Assembly: GCA_048213135.1 (NCBI GenBank)
Contig: PS015245.1
Location: 49,373-113,372 of the forward strand
Origin: Reclinomonas americana ATCC 50394
Taxonomy: Eukaryota > Jakobida > Jakobea > Jakobida
Direction of reading: 5' to 3'
Length of the DNA stretch: 64,000 nt
In this document: piece by piece, positions 22,300 to 33,843 of the stretch
How the letters are laid out: each line of letters opens with the position of its first letter
How positions within the stretch are numbered: position 1 is the first letter of the stretch
The notes under the pieces: generated by a model
Seen by the model: the letters and a program-made list of their open reading frames with translations, nothing else
Database searches by the model: none
Told to the model about the DNA's origin: nothing
Position numbers and translations under genes: made by a program

Positions 22300-22850
22300 N
22301 NNNNNNNNNNNNNNNNNNNNNNNNNNNNNNNNNNNNNNNNNNNNNNNNNNNNNNNNNNNNNNNNNNNNNNNNNNNNNNNNNNNNNNNNNNNNNNNNNNNN
22401 NNNNNNNNNNNNNNNNNNNNNNNNNNNNNNNNNNNNNNNNNNNNNNNNNNNNNNNNNNNNNNNNNNNNNNNNNNNNNNNNNNNNNNNNNNNNNNNNNNNN
22501 NNNNNNNNNNNNNNNNNNNNNNNNNNNNNNNNNNNNNNNNNNNNNNNNNNNNNNNNNNNNNNNNNNNNNNNNNNNNNNNNNNNNNNNNNNNNNNNNNNNN
22601 NNNNNNNNNNNNNNNNNNNNNNNNNNNNNNNNNNNNNNNNNNNNNNNNNNNNNNNNNNNNNNNNNNNNNNNNNNNNNNNNNNNNNNNNNNNNNNNNNNNN
22701 NNNNNNNNNNNNNNNNNNNNNNNNNNNNNNNNNNNNNNNNNNNNNNNNNNNNNNNNNNNNNNNNNNNNNNNNNNNNNNNNNNNNNNNNNNNNNNNNNNNN
22801 NNNNNNNNNNNNNNNNNNNNNNNNNNNNNNNNNNNNNNNNNNNNNNNNNN
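22300..22850. other. Assembly gap (N run)
   Basis: 551 undetermined bases. Any downstream exons of the minus-strand gene at 23436 probably fall in or beyond this gap. Confidence 0.95.
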
Positions 22851-23296
22851 GAGAGAGCAAGCGCGACATGTTTGTGAGCAATGACCGTCGCCTTTTTTTC
22901 CACTCTCTTCTTTTGTGTGCGCGTGTTGCGTGTGCATGTGTCGTGTGTCACACGCGCGGAGTGCAAGACGCAACAAGAATGGCAGGTCCCTGTGCACGCC
23001 ACACAAACAGCGCAAGGTGAGAACTTTTCACAAACGAAACAGGAACTTCGTGTGCTTCTCACACACACACACACTGAAGAAAAAGAATGAGAGACGCAAC
23101 ATTGTAAACAGTCGGCGTCGCATCCCATCCTGCCAAATCAATCAACACGGACACACACACAGACAGACACACACAGCAGTGTGTTAGCACGAGCGCAGAG
23201 TGAATTGCACGTGAGAAGTGCAGGAGTCATAGTGCGCGACATTGCCGCAAAACACACACACACACTCTTTTTGTCTTCTTTCTTTCGTGCTCACCA
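22851..23296. other. Unassigned sequence, probably intron
   Basis: Rich in CA/TG dinucleotide runs with no convincing exon. On the minus strand it lies downstream of a GTGAGC donor at 23296, so it is probably the first intron of the small membrane-protein gene. Confidence 0.4.
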
Positions 23297-23436
23297 TCGC
23301 GACCCATCATTGAGCAGTCGGCGACGACAATGGCCGCGCCCCAGCACAGCACAAAGTAGGCGCCCAGCTGCAGGAATCGCTGCACAAACACAGACGCAGT
23401 GGCGGTCGGCGTCTTGCGAGAACGAGCACCAGCCAT
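23297..23436 (-). CDS. Small membrane protein, first exon only (partial)
   Basis: The minus-strand ATG at 23436 gives MAGARSRKTPTATASVFVQR followed by a hydrophobic helix (FLQLGAYFVLCWGAAIVVA), then DCSMMGRD and a GTGAGC donor. A short basic N-terminus plus one membrane span resembles a small ER or mitochondrial membrane subunit, but I cannot assign a family. The remaining exons are lost toward the gap. It lies head to head with the kelch gene, 151 bp away. Confidence 0.5.
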
Positions 23437-23587
23437 CTGCCACAGACACAGAGAGAGATGAGTGAGTCAGTGTGAGTGAGAGGAAGACGCGTGTGTGTGA
23501 GCTGTGCGCACCGTGACGGGAGATTGAGCGTGTGTGCGGATCGCGCGATCAACGAATGGAGCCGCGGTTTACTTAGTGAAATCGGGA
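23437..23587. promoter_or_regulatory. Divergent promoter region, small membrane gene / kelch gene
   Basis: A 151-bp spacer between two start codons on opposite strands, purine-rich (AGAGAGAGATGAGTG) with no recognised element. Confidence 0.4.
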
Positions 23588-23704
23588 ATGCCTTGGTGCA
23601 GAGTGGAGGGTGTTGCTGGGGATGCGGTGGTGCCACCAGCACTCACAGGTGTGTGTGTGTGAGAGAGGGAGGGAAGGGCAAAGGAGAAATCGGACGGAGA
23701 CTGT

Positions 23705-23779
<75 letters not shown>

Positions 23780-26700
23780 TGAGAGTGAGCGAGTGTGTGT
23801 GTGAGATATCAACGCTTTAGGTGACGCTTTATCCGTGCATTTAGGTCATGGATGCGCGCTGGTGTCTGGATCGCTGTTTGTGTTTGGTGGGTATGCTGTG
23901 GCGGAGCGGAGGCTCACGAATCAGATTCTGGAGTTTGTGCCGAGTTACCCGCCTGTGCATGCTTTGTATGTGTTGAGGTTCGTGTTGGGTTGCTGATGGT
24001 TGTGTGTGCGGGTAGGGACGTTGGAGTGGATGCCGCTGAGTGCGGTGGGTGAGCGGCCGCCGCCGTGCTCGCATCATGGCATGTGCAGTGATGATCGCAG
24101 CTTCTATGTGGTCGGCGGATTGGCTGGTGCGCAGTAGGGGACTTGTTTTTTTGTTGTTCTCGTGGATCTTCTTCTTCTTCTTCTCCTCCTCGTCCTCGTC
24201 CTTCTCCTCCTTCTGTTCTTGTTCTTCTTTTTTCCTGTTCTTCTTCTTGTTCTTCTCCTCCTTCTTGCTCCTGTTCTTCTTCTTGTTCTTCTTGTTCTTC
24301 TTCTTCTTCTTCTTCTTCTTCTTCTTCTTCTTCTTCTTCTTCTTCTTCTTCTTCTTGTTCTTGTTCTTCTTCTTCTTATNNNNNNNNNNNNNNNNNNNNN
24401 NNNNNNNNNNNNNNNNNNNNNNNNNNNNNNNNNNNNNNNNNNNNNNNNNNNNNNNNNNNNNNNNNNNNNNNNNNNNNNNNNNNNNNNNNNNNNNNNNNNN
24501 NNNNNNNNNNNNNNNNNNNNNNNNNNNNNNNNNNNNNNNNNNNNNNNNNNNNNNNNNNNNNNNNNNNNNNNNNNNNNNNNNNNNNNNNNNNNNNNNNNNN
24601 NNNNNNNNNNNNNNNNNNNNNNNNNNNNNNNNNNNNNNNNNNNNNNNNNNNNNNNNNNNNNNNNNNNNNNNNNNNNNNNNNNNNNNNNNNNNNNNNNNNN
24701 NNNNNNNNNNNNNNNNNNNNNNNNNNNNNNNNCTTCTTCTTCTTCTTCTTCTTGTTCTTGTTCTTCTTCTTCTTATTCCTGTTCTTCTTCTTCTTGTTCT
24801 TCTTGTTCTTCTTCTTCTTGGCCTTTTCCCTCTCTGGTCTCTCGGTGTTCTTCTTCTTCTTCTCCTCCTTCTTCCTTCGTGTGCCTGACATCGATGCTTC
24901 TTCTTCTTCTCTTCGCCAAGACCGCGGTGTGGAATCGGACGCGGATGCCGATACCGAGGAAGTGTGTTTGCACACGGTGTACTCGTTCATGCCGGCGGGG
25001 CGGGCGTGGACGCGACTGCGATGCACTGGGTTGCGTGTGCCTGTTTCCCCGGCTTCTCTCTCGCCACTAGCGTGATGACTGACGTGTGGATCGATCGTGC
25101 ACAGCTTGTCGATGAGTGCGCGAATGGGAGTGTGCTGTGAGATTGTCGACAACCAGCTGGTGGTGTTTGGTGGCAAGAGCGTGCACGCCTCGGTCACCAC
25201 CTTTCCCGACAATGTGTGGATTGTGCGTCGCTCTGCTTTCCCTTCCTGTCACTCTCGTCTATCGAGTGCGCTCACATCGTGGTGATTCGATGTGCAGGCG
25301 GACTTGCGGCAACGCTCCCCTCTGGGTGAGGTCTCGACTGTCAGTCTGGAGCCCACACCTGAGCAATTATCGTTGCGTTCCTTCTCTCTGTGCGCACGCG
25401 ACCAGCCGCTCTCCATGCTGACTTGGTTACCGACGGCAGTGCGTGGCCGTGCGGTCGAGTGTATCACTGCTCGTGTGCACTCGGCAGTGACTCGTTTCTC
25501 GTTTTCGGTGGTCGCAGTCTGAGTGGTGTGCTGCTGGATGATCTGTGGTGCTTTGACTGCAGTTGCGAGGACACTGCCTCCCCATGTCGCTTCCTCTTCT
25601 CAACCTTCACTCGAACGGATCGCAGAGTCGCAAACGTGGAAACAACTGTCGGCACTCGCTGACCCGTCGCATCGCGTCACCAGCTGGCCGCTAGGTCGTG
25701 AAAAGGCCAAGCTGGTGGCGCTGGATCGCGATTGCTTCCTCCTCTTTGGCGGCTGGTCCGACGCAGCGGGTGCACGGAACGATCTGTGGCGCTGTGATGT
25801 CGGTGCGTGTGACAACCAACAAGCGTTTGTCTGTCTGTGAAAGAGAGCTCATCCTCGCGCAGACCTGCCGTCGGGACAGTGCCACTGGACCGTGATTGAG
25901 AGTCACTTTGAGCATCCAGACATGGGCGTACGACTGCGCTTCTCGCGCATGATTGAGGCGGAGCGGAAGCAGTGGCGGCCGTTGTTGAGACCGCCGAGTG
26001 CGCATTGGACCCTGTCGCAAACGTCGCTCGATCAGGTGCACGATTCGGCGCGTGCATTGGAGGGCCGCGGCACTGCGGTGTCGCGTGAGAAGGCCGCCAA
26101 GGCGCTCTCTGTGCTGCACCACCACCCGCCGCCCATGATGGACCACACGTTCTGTCGCGGCAGTGGACCGCGCGAGTTTTTCGTGTTTGGTGGCTCGGGG
26201 CCGTTGGGCCTCTCGAACCGACTGTACCGCCTCACCGATGCCGACGACGGCGCCCCTGCTGGTTTGTTTTTTGTGTTGCCCCTCTGAATCCACTATTGCG
26301 TCACTTATTCCTGGGTCTTTGGCAGGCACGAGGAGACACCTGCAGGTGCGCACTCGCTTTCGCGCCCTCGCCTCGGTCATGGGTGGTGGCAGCGTTGGGG
26401 GCAGTGGAGGTGTTCGATCACCGGTGAACCGCCTGATGCCTCGCACGCACCACTCGCGCATGCCAACATCACTGCTGGAGCAATTGGTTCCGGAGCAGGG
26501 AGCTCCGCAGTCGCTGAGCGTTCATCCTGGCAACGCTCACCGCCAGCACGACGATGGCGACTATGACGAGGATGATTACGACCAGGAGTATGATGATGAC
26601 GACGACGAAGACGCTTACGAGGACGACGAGTATGAGGAAGAGGAGGAGGGGGGAAAGGGAGAGGATGATGGCGTGGGTGGAGAAGGAGAGGGTGAGGATG

Positions 26701-27903
26701 GCGACTCTGACGACGATTTGGCCAACACTATGCGCAAAGCAAAGTACGTTCCAGCGGCTTTGCGAGGTTTGTCGAGTATTGCAGTACTTCGGTTGTGAAA
26801 GGCGCTGACGCTCCGAGTGCAGTTCGCGACGTCAAGGACCTCGGTGAATTCGGTCACATTCTCGAGTGCAGTATGCCGTCGGCGGCCGAAGTGGCCGAGC
26901 TAAAGGCCATGGTCGAGGGCGCCAAACTCCGCAGCCAGCTGCAGCGCAACCTGGCCAAGAACGCCAAGTCGACCAAGAAGAAGCCGGCTGGCAAGCAGCG
27001 TCGCTCGCCGTCGTTTGCCGACGCCGATGAATTCGATCCGGACGATCCACTCGGGCAGAAGCGGATGGAGAAGCGGCGCAGCATGAATCGACAGGAGCTG
27101 ATCCAGGACTTTGAGAATGTGCTCTGTTGCGTGAATCGTCTCCTTCCTTGTCACGCATTCTCACCAACGCATTGACGGATTCCCTTTCTTTCTTTGCTTG
27201 TTTCGCCAACTTAGCCACTGTTGAGCGCGAACTCGGCAGCGGACCGACGATGCCCGTCATCTCGTTCGCCAAGCGGAGCACGCAGCGGAAGCGGATCCAG
27301 CAGTTCACCTTTCCCGCCGCCGTGCAGCGGCAGACGGCAGAGGCACCGGTGTTTCCGCGCCTTTCCTCACCGAAACGTCGCTGGCGCAGCGATTTCCTGA
27401 ACGAGCAGGGCGAAAAGAGACCACCGTTGTGGGTTGGTGATGGTGCGTTGCGTCGACACAGTGTGCCTGCGTTTCCTCTTCTTCTTACACGCAAACCAGG
27501 CTTCAGTAACGAAGTTCGATTGACGCGCTCCGATATGCGCTGCCTCGTGCGCAAGCACCAGCGAGAGGAGCGCATCTGGCGCAACGAAACAGGAAACCTC
27601 ATGGCGCATGTCGACTGGGATCCGCGACCAATCCAGCGCACCAAGATGGAAGCGACGCACGTGCGAAATGTGGCACTGCCGCGCTTGTTCGACTCGCCCG
27701 AGGACGATGCAGCGAAGCGACGGCACTCTGCACCACTGGTCGACACTGGTCGACACGTGCGCTGGCGTTCTCCGTCACCACCGGTACGTTCACACAATTC
27801 GCTTGCGCCGCTGTCTTCTTCTCTTGTCTCACAGTTGTCGTGCAGCGGGCCGCCCCAGCTGCAAGTCCCTAACACGCCCCTAATTCTTTGCCTCTGCCTG
27901 TAA
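23588..27903 (+). CDS. Kelch-repeat protein with acidic linker and basic C-terminal region
   Basis: The ATG at 23588 (MPWCRVEGVAGD) splices in phase over a (GT)n intron (23649-23842) to GHGCALVSGSLFVFGGYA, the first of several kelch blades. Others are seen as SFYVVGG, NQLVVFGG, DSFLVFGG with DDLWCFD, DCFLLFGG with NDLWRCD, and EFFVFGG. They should form a beta-propeller for protein binding. A gap (24380-24732) inside a CTT-rich intron may hide part of a blade. After the propeller comes a strongly acidic segment (about 26540-26740), then a Lys/Arg-rich region (KKKPAGKQRR) and a long Arg-rich C-terminus ending at the TAA, 27901-27903. The join at 27126 is a GTTGCG intron that restores frame (ENVL to STVEREL). 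No start codon suggests a second gene, but a split into two genes cannot be excluded. Confidence 0.75.
23711..23777 (+). repeat. (GT)n microsatellite in kelch intron 1
   Basis: A nearly pure GT dinucleotide run in the first intron of the kelch gene. Confidence 0.95.
24170..24820 (+). repeat. (CTT)n-rich intronic tract interrupted by a gap
   Basis: CTT/GTT triplets flank an N run at 24380-24732. The tract is pyrimidine-rich on the coding strand and lies in a kelch-gene intron, so the long Ser/Leu/Phe readings across it are not proteins. Confidence 0.9.
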
Positions 27904-27983
27904 ATCCACAGCCCGCGCCTGTTAATGTATGATTACCGAGTGTACTGTGTTATCTTAGGAGAGAAGTGAATGAGTTTTATGGA

Positions 27984-30900
27984 TTAGCGCATGAAGCCCC
28001 AGTTGCGAATAAGGCGCGGACCCTTGAACCGCCTCTTGTACTTGGGTCGCATGATCTTGATCTCGGCGTCGCCCACCGACACGGCACTCGGGCTGTCGAA
28101 TTTGCTGAAGACTGCACAGTCGATGAGGAACAACAGTTGCCGGGCACGAAGTGACGACAATGCACGCAACAGCGAGTCTTGTTATCCTCGAGCGAGAAGC
28201 GCACCGACTTGGGCGAGCCCGGGCTGCGCGGTTCGCGCCTCGGTGTCACCGGAGATGCGGGCGACTCGTCGGTCTTGGCGGCCTTGTTCTTGTTCTTCTT
28301 TTTCTTCTTCTCAGTCTCTGCTGCGCGCACAAGCGCAAATTATCAGTCGCAAAACACGCATACCAAGCGAGCACTATAGACACACCACTACTTTCGCCGA
28401 CTTGCTGCGCGGACGATGAAGCAGCTGTTCGAGTTGCGAGGAGGTGAGCGGGGACGGAACACCAATCACCACCAGAGAAGCCCACATACCGTGTCCATTA
28501 GCTGCCTTCTCCCCGTCAACCTTCATCGGCATTGCTGCGTCGTCGTCTTCAGCAGCTGGGGGTGTCGAGACGTCCTCCGCGGCCGCTGCGAACCACAGAC
28601 AGATACGCGAGTGAGTAAGACCGGAAGAGCACACAGAGAGACAGACAACTCCGATCGACGCACCAGTGTTTTGCTTCTTTGACTTTCGCTTCTTGGCCTT
28701 GGTGCTGCCATTGGCTGCCTGGGTTGCGATCGGGGTGTGCGAAGCTGTGCAGCATATCACCCGCGTCAGTCACACAGTGTGCACCACATGGAAACGCGGC
28801 GACGACAACTCACATGAGGCGGAATCAGCTGCGCACCGACAGTCGTAGGTCACAGTCAGCACAGCGTAATCATAAGCACCACCAGCATCACCACCACTAA
28901 CCAGCAGAAACCTCCTCGATCGAAGGTGTCCACAGATGCTCCATGAGATGTTCCACTCCATCGGAACGATCCTCATCGTAGCTAAAGATCAAGTCAACGT
29001 CGTCAATGTCTTCGTCATTAATTTCTTCATCATCGTCGCCGCTGTGATGATCCTCATCCTGTCGGTCCTTGCTCGTCGCTGATAAAGCATGAGCAGAGGA
29101 TAAGAGGCACATTGGCTGGCTTATTTGAGTTACTGCGGCTCACCAGTGACCACCGACTTTCCATTGGCGGTCTTGCGCTTCTTCGTCCCCGGCTCGTCTT
29201 CCTCGGTGTCACGTGACCTCTTGGTGGCTGACGTCAAACAAACACAGTCAGCAGAGCGATGAAACCAAGTGAAGTAATGGATATCTACGCACCAGGACGA
29301 CGTCGCACCGCATTAACAGCCTTGGCAGCCAGGGTGAGGTCGTCGACGTCCAGGTTGGCTGCGCGGCAGTGCGCAACTGTGTGAGCCAATTGCCACAGAA
29401 CCACGAGAACCCTCCATATCGTACACACTCACCCGTGGCCACAGCGTGACGCGCACGCGTGCGTTGGAGACACTTGAGTGTGTCTGGTACCAATGGCAAG
29501 ATCTACAAGAACGATGAATACCACACGCAATGTCATGGAGTGCTCCAACACCAAACCCACCCAATCTTCTTCATCTTCATCGACTTGTGCCACGCGGAAG
29601 CACTGGCGCCGCAGTGACGCCAGGATCAAGCGATTGCGCTGCATCACGTCGCTGCCCCGACACAACACCGCCATAAGGATACAAATGCAGCGAAACTCGG
29701 CATCAGCACACACAAGAGTCTGCACGCAACGGACGCTGCTCAAACTCGCGCAAGACAGCCGACAACATGCGCAAGTTGATGTCGAATAAATTCTCCTTCG
29801 GATTGGCCATCGTGATCGCGAGTTGGAATACGTGCTGGACAACAAACTCCAGTAGTTTCTGGTTCGTGCCATAGGCCACCAGGTTGATGAATGGGCGCAG
29901 CAGTACCAGCAGGGTATTGCTGCATAGCAACCCGCCTCCAGCCTCCAGCAGCATGACCACGAAACCCTTCATGACGTCAAAGGCGAGGCCGACGCGCAGC
30001 TTGGCAGTGGCGCGCAGCGATCGTCCCAACTGCGAGCCAAGACGGTCAGCGACAATCATCGTGGGGGTAACCAGCATTTTCACACTCCACTGGCGACTGA
30101 CCTGAGTGGCGCGCTTGCGTGTGTCTATCGAGGCTTTCTCGATCAGCGCACGCTTTGTTTTGCGATCCAGACGCGAGCCCTCTGCATTCTCCGTCAGTCG
30201 TTGCATGTCTACACGCCCTCCCTCTCCCCTTCACATCGCACGCAACTTGCTTCAGTGGCCTGCTTCACCAGCTCGTCGACAGACAAATGCTCTTCGCCCT
30301 CGTCGACCACATCGCTCACCAGCGGCTGCGCCAATGGCGTAAACACGTGCTGGAAGAGAATGTTGGCCACCGTCTCTGCCGCCAGATTCCCAGGCTCATT
30401 GACTTCCTCTCGCTTGTCACCATCATCACTGCCACCACGACCTCTGATGGTTTCCATGATGCGTTTCTGCTCCTGGTCCACATTGACCACCATGTTAAGC
30501 ATGTTCCGCAGTCCAGTCATCAGCAAAAGGTAGAACTCCTGCGCGCGCAGTCCCTTTGACAAATCCCACTCGCGTTGCAGTGCGATCAGGAAGCACTCGG
30601 CAAAGCGCATCACCAGAATGCCCGTCGACGGCACCAACATCACTCTCGCTATGCGTTGCACCATCTCCCGCTGCACATCCTTGTTCTTCTTCACGCGTAC
30701 CAGTGCTGCACAACGTGCACGTCAACAAGGAGCGGAGGGCAAGAAGATGAGAGAGGAGAACTGCTCACCATAAAAGAGGCTCTTCCACAAGCCCAAGATC
30801 GCGCCATCAGAGAGCTCAGTCTGCCGACGCACCAATTGCCCCAACGACTTGAACGCCTCACCACGCACAATGCGATCTGCAAGTGAGTGTGAGTGTCTTG

Positions 30901-31006
30901 AGTCGCGTTGATGTGCATCTGCACCAACACCACCAACTCACACAATCCACTCACCAGCGTGTCCCAGGCGCGTCGCCAGCTGCTCACCAATCGCCGACGC
31001 AGTCAT
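27984..31006 (-). CDS. RRP1: RRP1/Nop52-family ribosomal RNA processing protein
   Basis: A nucleolar factor for large-subunit rRNA processing. ATG at 31006 (MTASAIGEQLATRLGHA). A GTGAGT intron joins in frame to DRIVRGEAFKSLGQLVRR and ILGLWKSLFY, which matches the family hallmark IWKGLFY. Later exons carry ALQREWDLSKGLRAQEFYLL, the counterpart of the family's FQREWNR-DKFYML region, and a helical repeat region down to about 29500. The C-terminal third is acidic and basic low complexity (DEEINDEDIDDVDL, KKRKTANGKS, KAKKRKSKK), typical of nucleolar proteins. Near the end is KSVRF, a textbook RVxF-type protein phosphatase 1 docking site; vertebrate RRP1B also binds PP1 this way. It ends RNWGFMR before the TAA at 27984-27986. 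GTTGCG introns start at 30246 and 28170. Confidence 0.85.
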
Positions 31007-31112
31007 CGCCACACACACGAGCTGCTCACACCACACACACACACGCGAAAGACGATGATGACGATGATGTCACCAATTGTCTGCACTGCGTCTCTCTCTC
31101 TCTGCTGTCAGA
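31007..31112. promoter_or_regulatory. Divergent promoter region, RRP1 / TMEM214
   Basis: A 106-bp spacer shared by two start codons on opposite strands. It contains CA repeats, a CCAAT-like CACCAATTG near 31068-31076 and a CT run just before the TMEM214 ATG. Confidence 0.5.
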
Positions 31113-33729
31113 ATGTCAAGCGACGGTTGGTCTGTGGTTCGTCCGGGCGACGCGCACGCCTCATCTGCATCTGCACGCAGCGGAGGCGGCGGGAAGAAGG
31201 CCAAGTCGGCAGCAGCACCAGCTGCTGCTGCTGCACCAGTTGCTGTGGAGGCGGTTGCCGTGCCAAAGCCCAAGGCCAGCAAGAAGGCAAAGAGCGGCAT
31301 GGGATCGGCCAGTGCCAGTGGCGGAGGGTTGCGTTGCACGCGCGTGTGTGTGCATGCCTGTGTGTGTGACATGCCTGACACGCGTCCAGAGTGTTTGCGG
31401 AGACTGCGGCCTTGTTTGATGTCGACGAGCTGGAGGAGTTTGAGGCACGCATAGCGGAGCAAAGCAGTGGAGAGCGCAAGCGTGGACCCAAGAAGGTCTC
31501 GTCATCAATCACCAATGCATGCATGCACGTTCAAATTCGCTCATTGTGTTGTGATAGGTACTGAATGGAACCATGAAGCGCATTGATGCGACGCAGCAGG
31601 CCGGCTGCGCAGTGAAGCGACCGACTACGGCACTGGTGAAACGCATTGCAGAGGTCAAGGCGGAGAAGGCGCGTGTCAATAGTGTCACGACGGTGGAGAT
31701 TCCGAAGGCTGCTGGTATGTGTTGCATGTGGAGTTGTCTGCTGCCGTGCGCCATGTGGTGACCCGGGCGTGCGACGCAGCTGCACAGGGCAAGTCCAAGA
31801 AGAACAAGCAGAATCAGGGAGGCTCGTCGTCGTCGTCGTCTTCCTCTCGTCGATCGTTGGCAGAGGCCGTTGCGAATGTTTCGTGGGTCGTTTGCCGACG
31901 AAGTTGGTGGCGTGCTGCTGACGCGTCTAGTTGCAGTTGAGGGTGGATGCGTTGGAGGAGGCGATTGCGGCGGCGGTGGAGGGCTACCGGAACCATCCAG
32001 CCGAGCAGCTGCGCATGGTGGCGGCCACGTGTGAGAACAAGATGTCGTTTGTGTATGATGTGTCGGCGGCGACGTTGAATGATCCAGCGTTCCCTGCCTC
32101 GGCTGTGTCGCCGGCTGTCAACCGTGTACTGGCGCGCTTCTGCTCGTCGTTGCCGGTGGGCTCGGCGGCGGATTTCCTGGAGAGCTCTGTGCAGGCGTTG
32201 CATTTGCCGGCGGATGTGGCGGACAGCTTGCCGGGCGTCGGTCTTGGATTGCGCCTGGTGGTACAGGCGGCCGTGCGAGCGCTGCCGTATGACTTTGCCA
32301 GTGTGGCGCCGCGCATCCTCCGCCTGGCGTCGCAGTCGTCGCGTCGCTTCCCCATCGATGGAAAGTTTATGTCGAGTCTGTTGTGGTTCTGTGAGCAGCA
32401 GCGTGCCGTGAGCGCGCGTGCCGCCATCTATTGTTGCGTGGACGTCTGCCCCGCTGCCTGTCTGTGTGCGCTGATTCGCCGACTTCTGATCTCGATGTGT
32501 GTACGTCGCAGCGTTCTTGAATGTGCTTCACCCCGTGTCGGAGCTGGTGGGCGGTTCCGCGGAGACGCAAGCCCTCCAATTCCTGTCTCGCACGTGTGAA
32601 GCTCGTCTCAGTGCCGAGTTTCGTTCCCTCCTTTTGCATTCTTGTTGCTGCTGCTGTTTCTTATAATCCCTTTTTTGCCGCCTCAGTGATGTGGCGAATC
32701 AGGAATACGTCGCCCCAGCCACTCTGGTGGAATACGTCGGTCATGCTGCGGATGCCAACAACGAAATCATGTCGGCAACCCTGGAGACCGTTCTGCAGGC
32801 GGTGGTGTTTGGCAGTCCTCACTCGCCTCGAGTGTACTTTAGCCGGCTGGCTCGTCTGGCAGTGGACACGCCGCATGAGCCGCTGCAGCAGCAGGTGCGT
32901 CTCTTTTTCTCGCTCTTTCCTCTCTTACACACTCACACGTTGCGTCGGCACAGTTGGCACGACTGTGTGCACGATCACTGGTCACGGACAAGTTCTGTGC
33001 TTCCACTGTGAACCAAATCGCCGACGCAGAGTGTGTGGCCTTTGTTGTGAATGCCTTGTCGACACGGTGGCGTGATGAGTCGCGACAGGTGTGTTGATGC
33101 GGTGAGAGTGACGTGCTTCGTGGTCGCGTAGTGCTCACTCAATCATTGTGAGCGCAGCTGACACTGGAGGTGGCGGACTCGCTGACAACGGCGCTGAAAG
33201 GGTTGGTCGCCGAGTCGCCCAGCAATCCACACATCTTGCAGGTGAGAGTGATCGCGGGCGTCAGCAGACGCACAGTCTCACTCACTTGTCGTGTCCCCGC
33301 AGCTGTCGCCCGCTGACCTGGCCACGCTGCGCAAGCAGGGCTCGGTGTGTAGTGCGTCCTGTTACGTGCCCAATCAGAGAAACTCAATCCTGTCCCTCTT
33401 TCCTCGATGCAGCGCATGGTGAGTTCGCTGGCCGACATGCGCTCCTCTCTGGCTGCCTCGGCCGCCAACAGGAGAACGAATGCCAGTGGTTCCGCAGGCA
33501 GCGCGGCGCGGTACGTCACTTTTGATCACTTCCTCGATAACGGTGAGCGCACGAGCTCACTCCCGTCCCCGGCAGCTCTGGCGATGTGGCGGTGCAAGCG
33601 GTGGTGGCGGCACGCAGCGCCACTGGCCCCTCATGGGGTGTCACCATTCTGCGACTCGTGCTGACTGGCGGTGCTGCTTTGGCCGGCTTCTGGCTGGCGT
33701 TCAAGGTGGGCGCCGGCAGATGGGTCTGA
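31113..33729 (+). CDS. TMEM214-like ER membrane protein
   Basis: ATG at 31113. The N-terminus SSDGWSVVRPGD followed by Ala/Lys-rich low complexity recalls the GRWEVVKKGRR start of TMEM214. Next come ALFDVDELEEFEARIAEQ, compared with LEEALKALDVADLQKELD in the family, and a long all-helical middle (LEEAIAAAVEGYRNHP and onward). Near the end DSLTTALKGLVAESP, then LSPADLATLRKQGS, lines up with the TMEM214 SL..T...LK..N.ELLRKGS block. A single hydrophobic segment (LRLVLTGGAALAGFWLAFK) and the stop at 33727-33729 follow, so the long C-terminal region of animal TMEM214 is absent. GTTGCG introns begin at 31328, 31869 and 32433, all frame-restoring. In animals this ER protein is linked to stress-induced apoptosis and vesicle traffic. 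Confidence 0.62.
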
Positions 33730-33843
33730 TCACGCGCATGCTGCGCCAACACAGGGTGGGGGAATGGGTTGTTTTTTCGTTTATGAAACAATGAGACTGC
33801 CGATGTGGATGAAAAGGGGTGCACGCCTGTCGCGGAACCACGA

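Noticed and set aside
23301-23360. Plus-strand ATGGCCGCGCCCCAGCAC as the kelch start
   Set aside because: It meets a TAG after nine codons and overlaps the better minus-strand membrane-protein exon; the ATG at 23588 gives in-phase splicing to the first blade.
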